The notes: generated from the sequence alone by a model not told the origin. Shown: positions 1-6,674, counted from the stretch's first letter. The stretch: 8,066 nucleotides of DNA from CG2-30-40-21 sp043806395 (GCA_043806395.1 JAZDHC010000077.1:1-8066), one strand, 5' to 3'. Translations and numbers: made by a program.

Positions 1-1
1 T

Positions 2-63
2 CGTAGGGGCGAACCTATGTGTTCGCCCAATTATTTGGGTAGACACACAGGTCTACCCCTACG
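2..63. repeat. Nested inverted repeat carrying two 22-nt hairpins
   Basis: The outer arms CGTAGGGG (2-9) and CCCCTACG (56-63) are perfect complements. Inside lie two hairpins: GGGCGAAC (7-14) with GTTCGCCC (21-28), and GGGTAGAC (37-44) with GTCTACCC (51-58). The second hairpin, read on the minus strand, has the same design as the first: an 8-bp stem and a CTRTGT loop. A third copy is at 6676-6697. The unit looks like a REP- or MITE-like intergenic element made of two inverted hairpin copies. No coding role is visible. Confidence 0.8.
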
Positions 64-108
64 GTTCACCTTCACGCCTTGCTCTTCTTGATTAATCCTC
101 ACCGAAAA

Positions 109-138
109 TTCACAATTTATGCCCTCGCTGAGTATAAT
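109..138 (+). promoter_or_regulatory. Putative sigma70-type promoter of the ATPase operon
   Basis: TTCACA (109-114, one mismatch to TTGACA) is followed after 18 bp by a perfect TATAAT (133-138). Transcription would begin near 145, leaving a leader of about 50 nt before the ATG at 194. The -10 box lies inside the upstream extension of the reading frame that opens at 119, which supports the downstream start. This is a sequence match only. Confidence 0.55.
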
Positions 139-193
139 ATCCTTAAGGGGTGGGGCAGTTTTAGAATGGAATCTACATTCAGGGAGATATATT

Positions 194-1258
194 ATGAGAT
201 ATCAGTCATTATCAATTGAAAACTTCAGAGGGATAATAAATCTTGAAATCACTGATATGAAGCGTGTCAACCTGCTTGTGGGAAGAAACAATTGTGGAAA
301 AACATCGGTTTTGGAAGCAGTATTTTTACTTTCAGGCATGTCTAACCCACAGTTACCGATAAATATCCATAATTTCCGTGATCTTGTCCTTGCAAGTGAT
401 GAAGATTTTAGTTATATGTTCAGAAATCTTGATTTTTCTGTACCAATTAGTATTATGGGGAATATTGACAACTGTAAGCGAAATTTATCAATAACGCCTT
501 TATATGTTGATTACTCTCCTCAACAATCCAAAAAATCGAAACAGAAAGAAATAATCAATCAACAAGAGAATATTACTGTTTCAACCTCATTTGCAAGGCT
601 TGTGGAAGGAATTAACTTAGTATTTAAAAACCACCAGAACCAGAAATTTCAAGGACAAATCAGTTTGAAAGAAAGTAAGATGTTGGTTGCGGATAATTAC
701 AAAGAAGACTTGAAGTGTTCGTATCTGAATCCTAAAACAATCATGGTGCAAATTGATAAACGAATGGAAGGTTTGCTGATTCAAAAGAAGCTGGATACTG
801 TTATATCTGTTTTGAAGAATATAGAGCCGAAAGTGATGGATATTCGCATGGGCGCAAATGGAATGATTTATGTAGATGTTGGAGCCAATAATCTTCTGCC
901 GTTAAACATCATGGGCGACGGAATGCGGCTTATTCTGGCTATGATGGCTGCCATTGCAGACATGAAAAATGGGGTTTTATTGGTAGATGAGATAGAAAAC
1001 GGATTACACTATACTTCCTTATCTGTAATGTGGAAAGCAATTTTTGCTGCATGCAAAGAATACAATGTTCAACTTATTGCAACTACGCATTCCTACGAAT
1101 GTATCGAAGCCTTTTCAAATGTCTATGATAAGATTGAATCGGAGGGCGACACTATCCGTCTTTACCGCATAGATAAAGAAGAGGAAAAACATAAAGCCTT
1201 CATATATGCTCCGCAAGTACTTAAAGTCGGTATCGAAAAAGAATTTGAGGTGCGGTGA
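194..1258 (+). CDS. OLD/AAA15-type ABC ATPase, probable defence-module component
   Basis: The protein has 354 residues. It starts MRYQSLSIENFRG, the N-terminal strand typical of RecF/SMC/OLD-type ATPases. Visible motifs are Walker A GRNNCGKTS (30-38), a signature-like MGDGMR (240-245) of the type seen in AAA15/OLD proteins instead of LSGGQ, Walker B VLLVDE with D265 and E266, and a switch histidine in ATTHS (H299). I chose the ATG at 194 because GGGAG (182-186) lies 7 nt upstream. The longer frame opening at 119 lacks a good RBS and contains the likely -10 box. The stop overlaps the next gene's ATG by one base (TGATG), so the two are probably translationally coupled. In known ATPase/TOPRIM pairs (PARIS AriA/AriB, OLD-like systems) the ATPase senses invasion or damage and controls the partner nuclease, and that role is inferred here. 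It is shorter than typical AriA. Confidence is high for the ATPase class and moderate for defence. Confidence 0.9.
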   Translation: MRYQSLSIENFRGIINLEITDMKRVNLLVGRNNCGKTSVLEAVFLLSGMSNPQLPINIHNFRDLVLASDEDFSYMFRNLDFSVPISIMGNIDNCKRNLSITPLYVDYSPQQSKKSKQKEIINQQENITVSTSFARLVEGINLVFKNHQNQKFQGQISLKESKMLVADNYKEDLKCSYLNPKTIMVQIDKRMEGLLIQKKLDTVISVLKNIEPKVMDIRMGANGMIYVDVGANNLLPLNIMGDGMRLILAMMAAIADMKNGVLLVDEIENGLHYTSLSVMWKAIFAACKEYNVQLIATTHSYECIEAFSNVYDKIESEGDTIRLYRIDKEEEKHKAFIYAPQVLKVGIEKEFEVR

Positions 1259-1899
1259 TGAATGCAAACATTAAAATCGAATCCATCCGCTTACTTGCGG
1301 TTGAGGGCAAAGATGAGTGTGAATTTTTTAAAGCTTTATTGAAGCACCTTCTTATAAGGGATGTTCAGGTAGTTGATATTGGAGGAAAGGATAAATTTCC
1401 TACAGAGTTTCTGCTTCTATACAATCTGGAAGGATTTGGAAAAATCGAAAAACTTGGCTTTATACGAGACGCAGAAGAAAATCCTGCAAAATCAGCCTTT
1501 GATAGTATATGCGGCTTACTAAAAAAATATAAATTGCCAATTCCAGTGGGTGTTGGCAAAATAAGGAATGATTGTTATCCGCATATCGGAATCTTTATAA
1601 TGCCTGATAATTATGGTAAAGGAATGCTGGAACATCTTTGCCTGAAAGCAATTGAGTCGTTACCTCAATATGGTTGCGTTGATGGCTTTATCGATTGTGT
1701 TACAAAATACCAATCTCAAGAAGAAAAAGAAATCTTCAAGGAGTCAAAGGCAAGGGTTCAGTCTTATCTTGCGTCGCGTTCACCTATTGTTACTTCTCTG
1801 GGGCTTGGTACACAAAAGGGGTACTGGAACCTTGAGCATTCCTGCTTTAATGATATTAAGAACTTTCTTAATGCAATGTTTATCGTGGAGATTCATTAG
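1258..1899 (+). CDS. DUF3226-like TOPRIM-type protein, putative effector nuclease
   Basis: The protein has 213 residues. It resembles DUF3226: an early strand ending in VEGKDE (E16), then a strand ending IRDAEEN (D71, E73) in place of the DxD of TOPRIM proteins, then IFIMPDN (112-118) and GMLEHL (122-127), which are typical DUF3226 blocks. An acidic residue after strand 1 followed by an Asp-x-Asp/Glu pair is the metal-binding layout of OLD and topoisomerase TOPRIM folds, so DNA or RNA cleavage is plausible but not shown. A GTG at 1255 is also in frame. The ATG at 1258 is preferred because GAGGTG (1247-1252) lies 5 nt upstream and the ATG overlaps the ATPase stop. AriB of PARIS is a DUF4435 protein and RloB is another relative, so this is best called PARIS/OLD-like rather than PARIS. 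Its stop overlaps the next start (TAGTG). Confidence 0.8.
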   Translation: MNANIKIESIRLLAVEGKDECEFFKALLKHLLIRDVQVVDIGGKDKFPTEFLLLYNLEGFGKIEKLGFIRDAEENPAKSAFDSICGLLKKYKLPIPVGVGKIRNDCYPHIGIFIMPDNYGKGMLEHLCLKAIESLPQYGCVDGFIDCVTKYQSQEEKEIFKESKARVQSYLASRSPIVTSLGLGTQKGYWNLEHSCFNDIKNFLNAMFIVEIH

Positions 1900-4262
1900 T
1901 GCCATTCCCAACTGAACACAAAACCATCCAATCCTGCATCCTGAAATATATCCAGAAAATCGGCTGGATTATCCCTCTCGCCGTACTATCAGTACTTGTT
2001 CTCATCTATTTTTACAAGGCTGCCATGCTTGGTGGGGTATTTATTACTGGTGATATGACTACCAGTGATCTTTGCAACTTGAACTTTCCAACTCGTGGTT
2101 TTTTAGACAGATGCTTGCAACATGGATTCTGGCCATTATGGACACCTGATATTTATTGTGGTTTTCCGGTATTTGCTGAGGGGGAAATGGGTGGATTATA
2201 TCCAATCAGCCTTCTGCTCTTTGGTTTGTTTCCTGATTGGATTGCATATAACTACTTGATTATCTTGAATTTTATACTTTGTGGCACATTCTTTTTTATC
2301 TATGCCAGAACCATTGGGCTAACCACATTCCCTTCATTTATTGGTGCAATTGCCTTTACCTTTTGCGGCTTTTTTGTAACACATCTCAAACATGCAAACC
2401 TTATTACTGCCTCATGTTGGCTGCCGCTTTTGTTTTTTTGTATAGAAAAATTCCTGCGGGATAAAAGGCTTATCTGGACTATTCCCGGTGGATTAGTCTT
2501 TGCCTGTCAGATTCTTGCCGGACATTTTCAGATGGCATACTATTCCATGCTCGGAGCAGGATTTTATCTCTTGTTTCGTATTTGTTCGCAGGTTTATACC
2601 GCATACCGTATCCGTCCAGAAATAATATCCAAGAAAAAGAAACATCAGCCTCAACGACAAAAATGGATAACAAATGACATTGTTAAATACGCAAGTGGCT
2701 TTGTCTTAATTGGTATTATTGGTGTTGGTCTCTCGGCTATCCAGCTTTTGCCTACCTATGAATTCACCGGACTGGCTACCAGGGCAAGTGGGCTTTCATT
2801 TCAAGACGCTGTTGCCTGGCCATATTTACCAGAAAATCTTATTACCCTGCTATTCCCATACTATTATGGTGACCCTGCTCAGGCTACATACCAGCGGGAT
2901 ATTGGTGGACAGATGACCCTGTTTTGGGAAAACTGCGGGTATGTCGGGATTTTACCTTTATTTCTTGGAATATTTGGTTTCTGTGTTTATTGTACTCGCA
3001 ATAGCTTTGTCAGGCTGTTTGGATTAATGGCAACCCTTTCCCTGCTTCTTACCCTTGGCAAATACACCCCTTTATTTGAATTGCTCTGGGAATGTATGCC
3101 AGGATTAAAGTTCTTCCGTTTTCCCAATCGCTTTCTTTTGCTGTTTGACTTCTCTATCCTTATTCTGGCAGGATTTGGCATTTCGTTTTTGATGGAAAGA
3201 ATTAAGACATTCAAGACTAAAAGGGTGATTCAATTCGTTATTTGTTCTTTGGTTGTCTTAGATCTGTTCAGCTTTGGCATGAGGCATAATCCAACCATAT
3301 CCCCAAAAACATGGCTATCTGAACCTTCCAGTGTCCAGTTCCTCAAGAAGGATACGACAATGTATCGGATATACAGCTTTGGTGGAGATGAGTCATGGAG
3401 CATGGTTCATGCCATGTCTAAGGGATGGAAGGGTGATTTGGGATTATATACGGCTCATCGTGGGGTATTGCAGCCAAATTCAAACATGGATTATGGTATT
3501 TCGTCCTCTGATGGCTATCCAGCCTTTGCACCTCAAAGATTGGTAACAATCCATGGGTTTTATCGCAGCATGGATAATATTTCACTCTACAAACACTCCA
3601 TGGATGATCCATTGGGGTTTGCCGTACCAAAGCCACAGTTCACCAAACTCCTTGGCATACAAAATGTAAAATATATTATCACCTTCTGGGAGTTGAAAAG
3701 CCCTGATCTGATTGAGGTGCATCAAACAAAATTCAAGGGGGATATGCCTCCACTCCGGGTATACGAAAACAAGGCAATTATCCCTCGATTATTATGTGTG
3801 CCATCCTCAGAGGTAATTACAGATGAGGCAGCTATTCTTAGCAGATTATCTTCCCCTGATTTTGACCCATACACCACGGTTATTCTGGAAAAAACGCCGC
3901 AACATCAAGGCTCAAAAAATACTGTAGCGGATGCTGTAGCGGATGGCTTCAGCCTTCCATCTTCTACGGCTCAATTCACAACCTATCATCCATCAGAAGT
4001 AACTATCCATGCCAGAATGAATGAGAATGGTTTTCTGGTACTTGGTGACACATGGTATCCTGGATGGAAGGCATTTGTAGACAAAAAAGAGGCGGAAATC
4101 TATCGGGCAAACTTTATCTTCCGGGCAGTTAGCCTGACAAAGGGTGAACACAACATCAGATTTGTCTATGCCCCAATGTCTTTTAACCTTGGCTATTGGA
4201 TAAGTATTATTTCTCTTGGATTAGTAATGTTGATTGTAGTTATTTATCGCAGAAAACGATGA
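1899..4262 (+). CDS. YfhO-family multi-spanning membrane protein (GT-C-like)
   Basis: The protein has 787 residues. An N-terminal membrane segment (about 22-42) is followed by the first extracytoplasmic loop with GDMTTSD (51-57), PLW (79-81) and a G-P-x-x-AEGE-x-G-x-LYP block (88-102), the hallmark of YfhO/GT-C proteins. About a dozen hydrophobic segments follow. Then comes a soluble domain of about 300 residues ending in the typical DTWYPGWKAFVD region, and a last membrane helix before RRKR. YfhO proteins are thought to transfer sugars from lipid carriers onto envelope polymers such as teichoic acids; the substrate here is unknown. The start is a GTG overlapping the preceding TAG, with GTGGAG (1885-1890) 8 nt upstream, and the next Met would remove the first membrane segment. 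No clear terminator follows, and the next gene is convergent 40 bp away. Placement behind an ATPase/TOPRIM pair is unusual. Confidence 0.9.
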   Translation: MPFPTEHKTIQSCILKYIQKIGWIIPLAVLSVLVLIYFYKAAMLGGVFITGDMTTSDLCNLNFPTRGFLDRCLQHGFWPLWTPDIYCGFPVFAEGEMGGLYPISLLLFGLFPDWIAYNYLIILNFILCGTFFFIYARTIGLTTFPSFIGAIAFTFCGFFVTHLKHANLITASCWLPLLFFCIEKFLRDKRLIWTIPGGLVFACQILAGHFQMAYYSMLGAGFYLLFRICSQVYTAYRIRPEIISKKKKHQPQRQKWITNDIVKYASGFVLIGIIGVGLSAIQLLPTYEFTGLATRASGLSFQDAVAWPYLPENLITLLFPYYYGDPAQATYQRDIGGQMTLFWENCGYVGILPLFLGIFGFCVYCTRNSFVRLFGLMATLSLLLTLGKYTPLFELLWECMPGLKFFRFPNRFLLLFDFSILILAGFGISFLMERIKTFKTKRVIQFVICSLVVLDLFSFGMRHNPTISPKTWLSEPSSVQFLKKDTTMYRIYSFGGDESWSMVHAMSKGWKGDLGLYTAHRGVLQPNSNMDYGISSSDGYPAFAPQRLVTIHGFYRSMDNISLYKHSMDDPLGFAVPKPQFTKLLGIQNVKYIITFWELKSPDLIEVHQTKFKGDMPPLRVYENKAIIPRLLCVPSSEVITDEAAILSRLSSPDFDPYTTVILEKTPQHQGSKNTVADAVADGFSLPSSTAQFTTYHPSEVTIHARMNENGFLVLGDTWYPGWKAFVDKKEAEIYRANFIFRAVSLTKGEHNIRFVYAPMSFNLGYWISIISLGLVMLIVVIYRRKR
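3922..3945 (+). repeat. 12-bp tandem duplication inside the YfhO-like gene
   Basis: CTGTAGCGGATG occurs twice back to back (3922-3933 and 3934-3945). It is in frame and encodes a duplicated alanine/valine/aspartate stretch (AVADAVADG) in the soluble C-terminal domain. It is probably a recent slippage event in a loop. Confidence 0.85.
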
Positions 4263-4302
4263 GAATGTGGAAAAATCAACAGCTACTTACCCTTAACCAC
4301 CT

Positions 4303-4755
4303 TCACCCAAACTTCAAAAAGGTCATAAGCCCACTCAGGATAGCTACTATCCCTACCCCCATCCCAAACATCCACTTAGTTTGATTGCTAATCTGGCTAT
4401 GAATGACTGAAATGCTTTGGTATATATCCACAAACCGTTCATCCATCTTCTCAAACCGTTCATCCACCTTTTCAAATCGTGCATCCATTAATTGTCCCAT
4501 CTTCTCAAACCGTACATCTACCTTCTCGAATTGTGTATCCATCTTCTGCTCTAAACTTGCAAGTCCTTGTTTAAGTTCTATGTCAAGATGGGCGATGTGG
4601 TTATACTGGGAAAGCAACAAAAGAGGGATAACATTTTCTACACTTAAATCCTTATGCTTAATAATCCTTTCCTTTGCAATGGATGCGGTTTCAGCTAATA
4701 CATCCAATAAAATTTCATCACCCTCTCGCTGTAACTCTTCTCTTATGGTAGTCAT
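4303..4755 (-). CDS. Coiled-coil protein with C-terminal membrane anchor
   Basis: The protein has 150 residues. The start is the ATG at 4755, which has GGAGGTGA 5 nt upstream; an in-frame ATG at 4770 overlaps the RBS itself. Residues 1-60 are a mostly helical acidic/basic segment. Residues 66-108 form a coiled coil with degenerate 7- and 11-residue repeats of the type FEK(V/M)DxRF (76-79, 83-86, 94-97, 101-104). A hydrophobic helix (about 127-148, WMFGMGVGIVAIL) ends the protein, so it should be tail-anchored with the coiled coil in the cytoplasm. The repeats recall Bdr-like coiled-coil proteins, but I do not recognise a named family or function. It has its own promoter and is separated from the Rpn-like gene upstream by a terminator. 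Its promoter and RBS region is nearly identical to that of the gene at 6055-6498. Confidence 0.75.
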   Translation of the reverse strand: MTTIREELQREGDEILLDVLAETASIAKERIIKHKDLSVENVIPLLLLSQYNHIAHLDIELKQGLASLEQKMDTQFEKVDVRFEKMGQLMDARFEKVDERFEKMDERFVDIYQSISVIHSQISNQTKWMFGMGVGIVAILSGLMTFLKFG

Positions 4756-4761
4756 CTTTTT

Positions 4762-4853
4762 CACCTCCATCTTACGGCATTTCAATAATTGTAATATAAC
4801 ATATATATTGGTAGATGTCAATAGAAAAATATCGAAGGCTATCAGAAGACAAG
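4762..4853 (-). repeat. Promoter/RBS cassette, copy 1
   Basis: This 92-bp stretch matches 6504-6595 with only scattered differences, including a 45-bp identical core. Read leftward it holds the -35 and -10 boxes, a short leader and the GGAGGTG ribosome site. The copies serve two genes whose coding sequences do not align, so only the control region was duplicated or exchanged. Confidence 0.9.
4793..4821 (-). promoter_or_regulatory. Sigma70-type promoter for the coiled-coil gene
   Basis: On the minus strand TTGACA (4821-4816) and TATATT (4798-4793) are separated by exactly 17 bp, close to consensus. The start point would lie near 4786, giving a leader of about 30 nt before the ATG at 4755. The spacer is AT-rich with a run of alternating TA. 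Confidence 0.8.
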
Positions 4854-4890
4854 AAAAGGCACAGACAAACCAACACGATTGTCTGTGCCT
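4848..4890 (-). terminator. Rho-independent terminator downstream of the Rpn-like gene
   Basis: Read leftward, AGGCACAGACAA (4890-4879), a 10-nt loop, and TTGTCTGTGCCT (4868-4857) form a perfect 12-bp stem. The strand continues TTTTCTTGTC, a T-rich tail. There is no T tract on the plus strand, so the terminator is directional. It would stop transcripts coming from the gene at 5018-5965 before the promoter at 4821. Confidence 0.8.
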
Positions 4891-4917
4891 GACCCAATAA
4901 GGAAAATGAGGACGGAA
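4848..4917 (-). repeat. 70-bp repeat containing a terminator hairpin, copy 1
   Basis: All 70 bases are identical to 7853-7922, in the same orientation. The repeat holds the 12-bp-stem terminator hairpin plus 27 bp of flank on the right. Its left end overlaps the end of the promoter cassette (4762-4853) by about 6 bp. Confidence 0.95.
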
Positions 4918-4920
4918 AAT

Positions 4921-4979
4921 CAATTAAAAATTATGAATTAAAAAATTGTTCGATTCCATCAATTCATAATTCATAATTG
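4921..4979. repeat. AT-rich inverted repeat between terminator and GC hairpin
   Basis: The 19-bp arms 4921-4939 and 4961-4979 are complementary at 17 of 19 positions, built from AATTATGAATT motifs. It occupies the same position within the composite as the unrelated inverted repeat at 7926-8029. Confidence 0.7.
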
Positions 4980-5009
4980 CTTGGGGCGGAAGGGTGTCCC
5001 GCCCCAAGC
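4979..5009. repeat. GGGGCG hairpin, copy 1
   Basis: GCTTGGGGCGG (4979-4989) and CCGCCCCAAGC (4999-5009) form a perfect 11-bp stem with a 9-nt loop containing AGGGTGTC. It lies 8 bp beyond the stop codon of the leftward Rpn-like gene, so it will be in that gene's 3' untranslated region. There is no T tract, so on its own it is not a standard terminator. A related copy is at 8034-8061. Confidence 0.85.
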
Positions 5010-5017
5010 TGAAACGA

Positions 5018-5965
5018 TTATCCTTCTTCTATCTCACTTATTGCAAGACCTGTAATTTTAGCAATGTTCTCTATTTTCATCCCAAGTTTAATCATATTTT
5101 TCGCTATTTCTCTTTTCTCTTCTTCTCTGCCTTCTTCTCTGCCTTCTTCTCTGCCTTTTTCCATGCCTTTTTCCATTCCTTTTTCCATTCCTTTTTCCAT
5201 TCCTTTTTCCATTCCTTCTTTTCTCCCTTTTTTCTCCCCTTGCACAAAGGTAGATTCATAAAAGCTGGCTCTATCATGTAAGGACTCCAAATAATATCCA
5301 TAGGATAGTTGTTCTTCTTCAGGCAACTTCATTACATCTAACTTCTTTTTTGCCGATTTCAGCCCTTTTGCTGTAAAATTATCCTCTATAATCTCATTCT
5401 TTAAGAAATATATCCATTCATCCAGACTATCCTTGGCAAGATCATTAAATTGATTTACTTTTATTAAATAATACTCAGGGAAAAGCTCGCACATCTGCTC
5501 TTTTTTGAATTCTTCCCGTTGTTTTGTGTTTAACCTCAGCTCTTCATGATTATGAATGCCTATCAACTTTGTTGTACCATGATATATATAATCCTCTCCT
5601 TGTCCTAAATCAAAATACAATATGCTTATGGATATTACTTTTTTGATTTTACTGTATGACACAGATTGTTTTATGTATTCTGTTATTACCTTTGCTGTCC
5701 CATATATTAACCGTTGTATATAATCTAATTGATCTTCTATCTGAACCTCTATTATTATCATTTCTCCCTTGCTGTTTTCTACCAGCAAATCAACCCGGTT
5801 AAACTTATCATCTGCTGTTTCCTTATTCCCTTCACTCTCTAATATATTCTTTATGCGTATGTCTTCCTTAAGCAATTCACTTAAAAACCCTTCCAACACA
5901 TCAAAATTAGCCTTACTCCTTAACAACTTCTTTGCCGCCCAATCAAATCTTATCAATCTTTTCAT
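5018..5965 (-). CDS. Rpn/PDDEXK_2-family nuclease-like protein
   Basis: The protein has 315 residues. The N-terminus MKRLIRFDWAAKKLLRSKAN is typical of the Rpn (recombination-promoting nuclease, formerly 'putative transposase') family. The nuclease core shows NRVDLLV (D59), then GEMIIIEVQ with E73 and Q75, the D...ExQ variant of PD-(D/E)xK usual in this family. Residues 251-282 are five GMEK and three GREE units, and the tail KREIAKNMIKLGMKIENIAKITGL is the family's usual C-terminal helix. The ATG at 5965 has AAGGAG 5 nt upstream; an in-frame ATG at 6040 has no good RBS. Rpn proteins cut DNA and some act in phage defence, with activity tuned by the C-terminal part; this is family knowledge. 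The gene follows 6055-6498 by 89 bp and may share its promoter, and it ends at the terminator at 4848-4890. Confidence 0.9.
   Translation of the reverse strand: MKRLIRFDWAAKKLLRSKANFDVLEGFLSELLKEDIRIKNILESEGNKETADDKFNRVDLLVENSKGEMIIIEVQIEDQLDYIQRLIYGTAKVITEYIKQSVSYSKIKKVISISILYFDLGQGEDYIYHGTTKLIGIHNHEELRLNTKQREEFKKEQMCELFPEYYLIKVNQFNDLAKDSLDEWIYFLKNEIIEDNFTAKGLKSAKKKLDVMKLPEEEQLSYGYYLESLHDRASFYESTFVQGEKKGRKEGMEKGMEKGMEKGMEKGMEKGREEGREEGREEEKREIAKNMIKLGMKIENIAKITGLAISEIEEG
5120..5215 (-). repeat. 12-bp in-frame tandem repeat in the Rpn-like gene
   Basis: There are eight 12-bp units, five encoding GMEK (5215-5156) and three encoding GREE (5155-5120). The DNA is nearly identical within each subset. 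Twelve bases keep the frame whatever the copy number, so gain or loss of units changes helix length without breaking the protein. Confidence 0.9.
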
Positions 5966-6054
5966 TTTATCTCCTTGCTCTTGTGAGCCAAATACTTTTT
6001 TGAAAGTGTAAAAATACTTATCCTGTTTTCTTACCCCCATTTAATTGTATTCTT

Positions 6055-6498
6055 TCATAGCATTCCCGCGGTTCTCAACACCTCTGCAAAGCGTGGTTCT
6101 TTCTTTGCATATTCCCTGAGTACATCCCAAACAACAGCCTTGTCCCTTTCCAATTCCTTTGCTTGTCTGACAACTGGGGCAATTGCTGTTCGTCTATCCC
6201 ATAAGATAAACCCTATAAGGGCAACCATCCCCGCAAGGATAACATGCATTAATCCCATCATATCACTCATTCTGTTGTTCATATCACTCATTCTGTTGTT
6301 CATATCATTGTTCATATCGTCTATCCTTTTATCCATAGCCTTTAGTGCCTCTTCCATCTTTGTTTCCAATTTCCCAACCTGTATCTTCAACCCTGTAATC
6401 TCAGTAATGACTTCCCTATTACTAACATCTTGAGCTACGGCAAATGAAGGACTTATGGAAATAAATATTATCAGGCTGATAAGAATTAACACTTTCAT
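6055..6498 (-). CDS. Secreted or membrane-anchored coiled-coil protein
   Basis: The protein has 147 residues. A signal peptide (1-22, hydrophobic core LILISLIIFISI, then SFAVAQ) is followed by a coiled-coil region (about 28-80) ending in repeats DMNNDMNNRMSDMNNRMSDM (61-80). A hydrophobic segment follows (about 83-100, MHVILAGMVALIGFILW), then a charged C-terminal tail. If the signal is cleaved, the coiled coil is outside the membrane and the tail is inside. The ATG at 6498 has GGAGGTG 5 nt upstream. The promoter and RBS are a near-copy of those of the gene at 4303-4755, and both products combine a coiled coil with a late membrane helix, but the sequences do not otherwise align. It may be cotranscribed with the Rpn-like gene 89 bp downstream. 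I do not recognise a named family. Confidence 0.75.
   Translation of the reverse strand: MKVLILISLIIFISISPSFAVAQDVSNREVITEITGLKIQVGKLETKMEEALKAMDKRIDDMNNDMNNRMSDMNNRMSDMMGLMHVILAGMVALIGFILWDRRTAIAPVVRQAKELERDKAVVWDVLREYAKKEPRFAEVLRTAGML
6259..6312 (-). repeat. 21-bp in-frame tandem repeat in the coiled-coil gene
   Basis: Two perfect 21-bp units (6259-6279, 6280-6300) are followed by a partial third (6301-6312). They encode the seven-residue unit DMNNRMS, one coiled-coil heptad per unit, so expansion would lengthen the stalk by whole heptads. Confidence 0.9.
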
Positions 6499-6503
6499 TA
6501 GTG

Positions 6504-6595
6504 CACCTCCATCTTAAGATATTTCAATAATTGTAATATAACATATATATTGGTAGATGTCAATAAGAAATATCAGAAGGCTATCACAAAACAAG
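6504..6595 (-). repeat. Promoter/RBS cassette, copy 2
   Basis: This is a near-identical copy of 4762-4853. Differences cluster just upstream of the RBS and at the far end after the -35 box. The copy stops at ACAAG (6591-6595), exactly where the terminator repeat begins in the other copy. No terminator hairpin follows here. Confidence 0.9.
6535..6563 (-). promoter_or_regulatory. Sigma70-type promoter for the gene at 6055-6498
   Basis: On the minus strand TTGACA (6563-6558), a 17-bp spacer and TATATT (6540-6535) are identical in boxes and spacer to the promoter at 4793-4821. It probably drives 6055-6498 and, by read-through, the Rpn-like gene. Confidence 0.8.
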
Positions 6596-6674
6596 ACCTC
6601 GTGAATTTGTGCAATAATGTATGATATTTTTGGACATATTCGTAGAGACACAAAGGAATAGCACACCTCATGTA

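Noticed and set aside
119..193. 25-codon N-terminal extension of the ATPase
   Set aside because: The extension has no convincing RBS, does not resemble the family's N-terminus and contains the likely TATAAT box. The ATG at 194 has a good RBS and starts directly at the conserved first strand.
194..1899. Naming the pair ariA/ariB (PARIS)
   Set aside because: The partner looks like DUF3226 rather than DUF4435 and the ATPase is shorter than typical AriA. The sequence supports only a PARIS/OLD-like assignment.
4263..4302. Terminator between the convergent YfhO-like and coiled-coil genes
   Set aside because: No stem of useful length with a T tract is visible on either strand in these 40 bp.
4403..4900. 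Plus-strand open frame of 165 codons, serine/asparagine-rich
   Set aside because: It is antisense to the coiled-coil gene and runs through its promoter and terminator. Its composition simply mirrors the repeats of the real gene.
5120..5215. CRISPR array
   Set aside because: The 12-bp units are contiguous, in frame and without spacers, so this is a coding tandem repeat.
4994..5281. Plus-strand frames rich in Phe/Ser repeats opposite the Rpn-like gene
   Set aside because: These are antisense shadows of the GMEK/GREE repeat. The minus-strand frame has the family motifs, an RBS and a terminator.
6140..6433. Plus-strand open frame of 97 codons, Ile/Ser/Leu-rich
   Set aside because: It is the antisense image of the signal-peptide coiled-coil gene and has no RBS or family resemblance.
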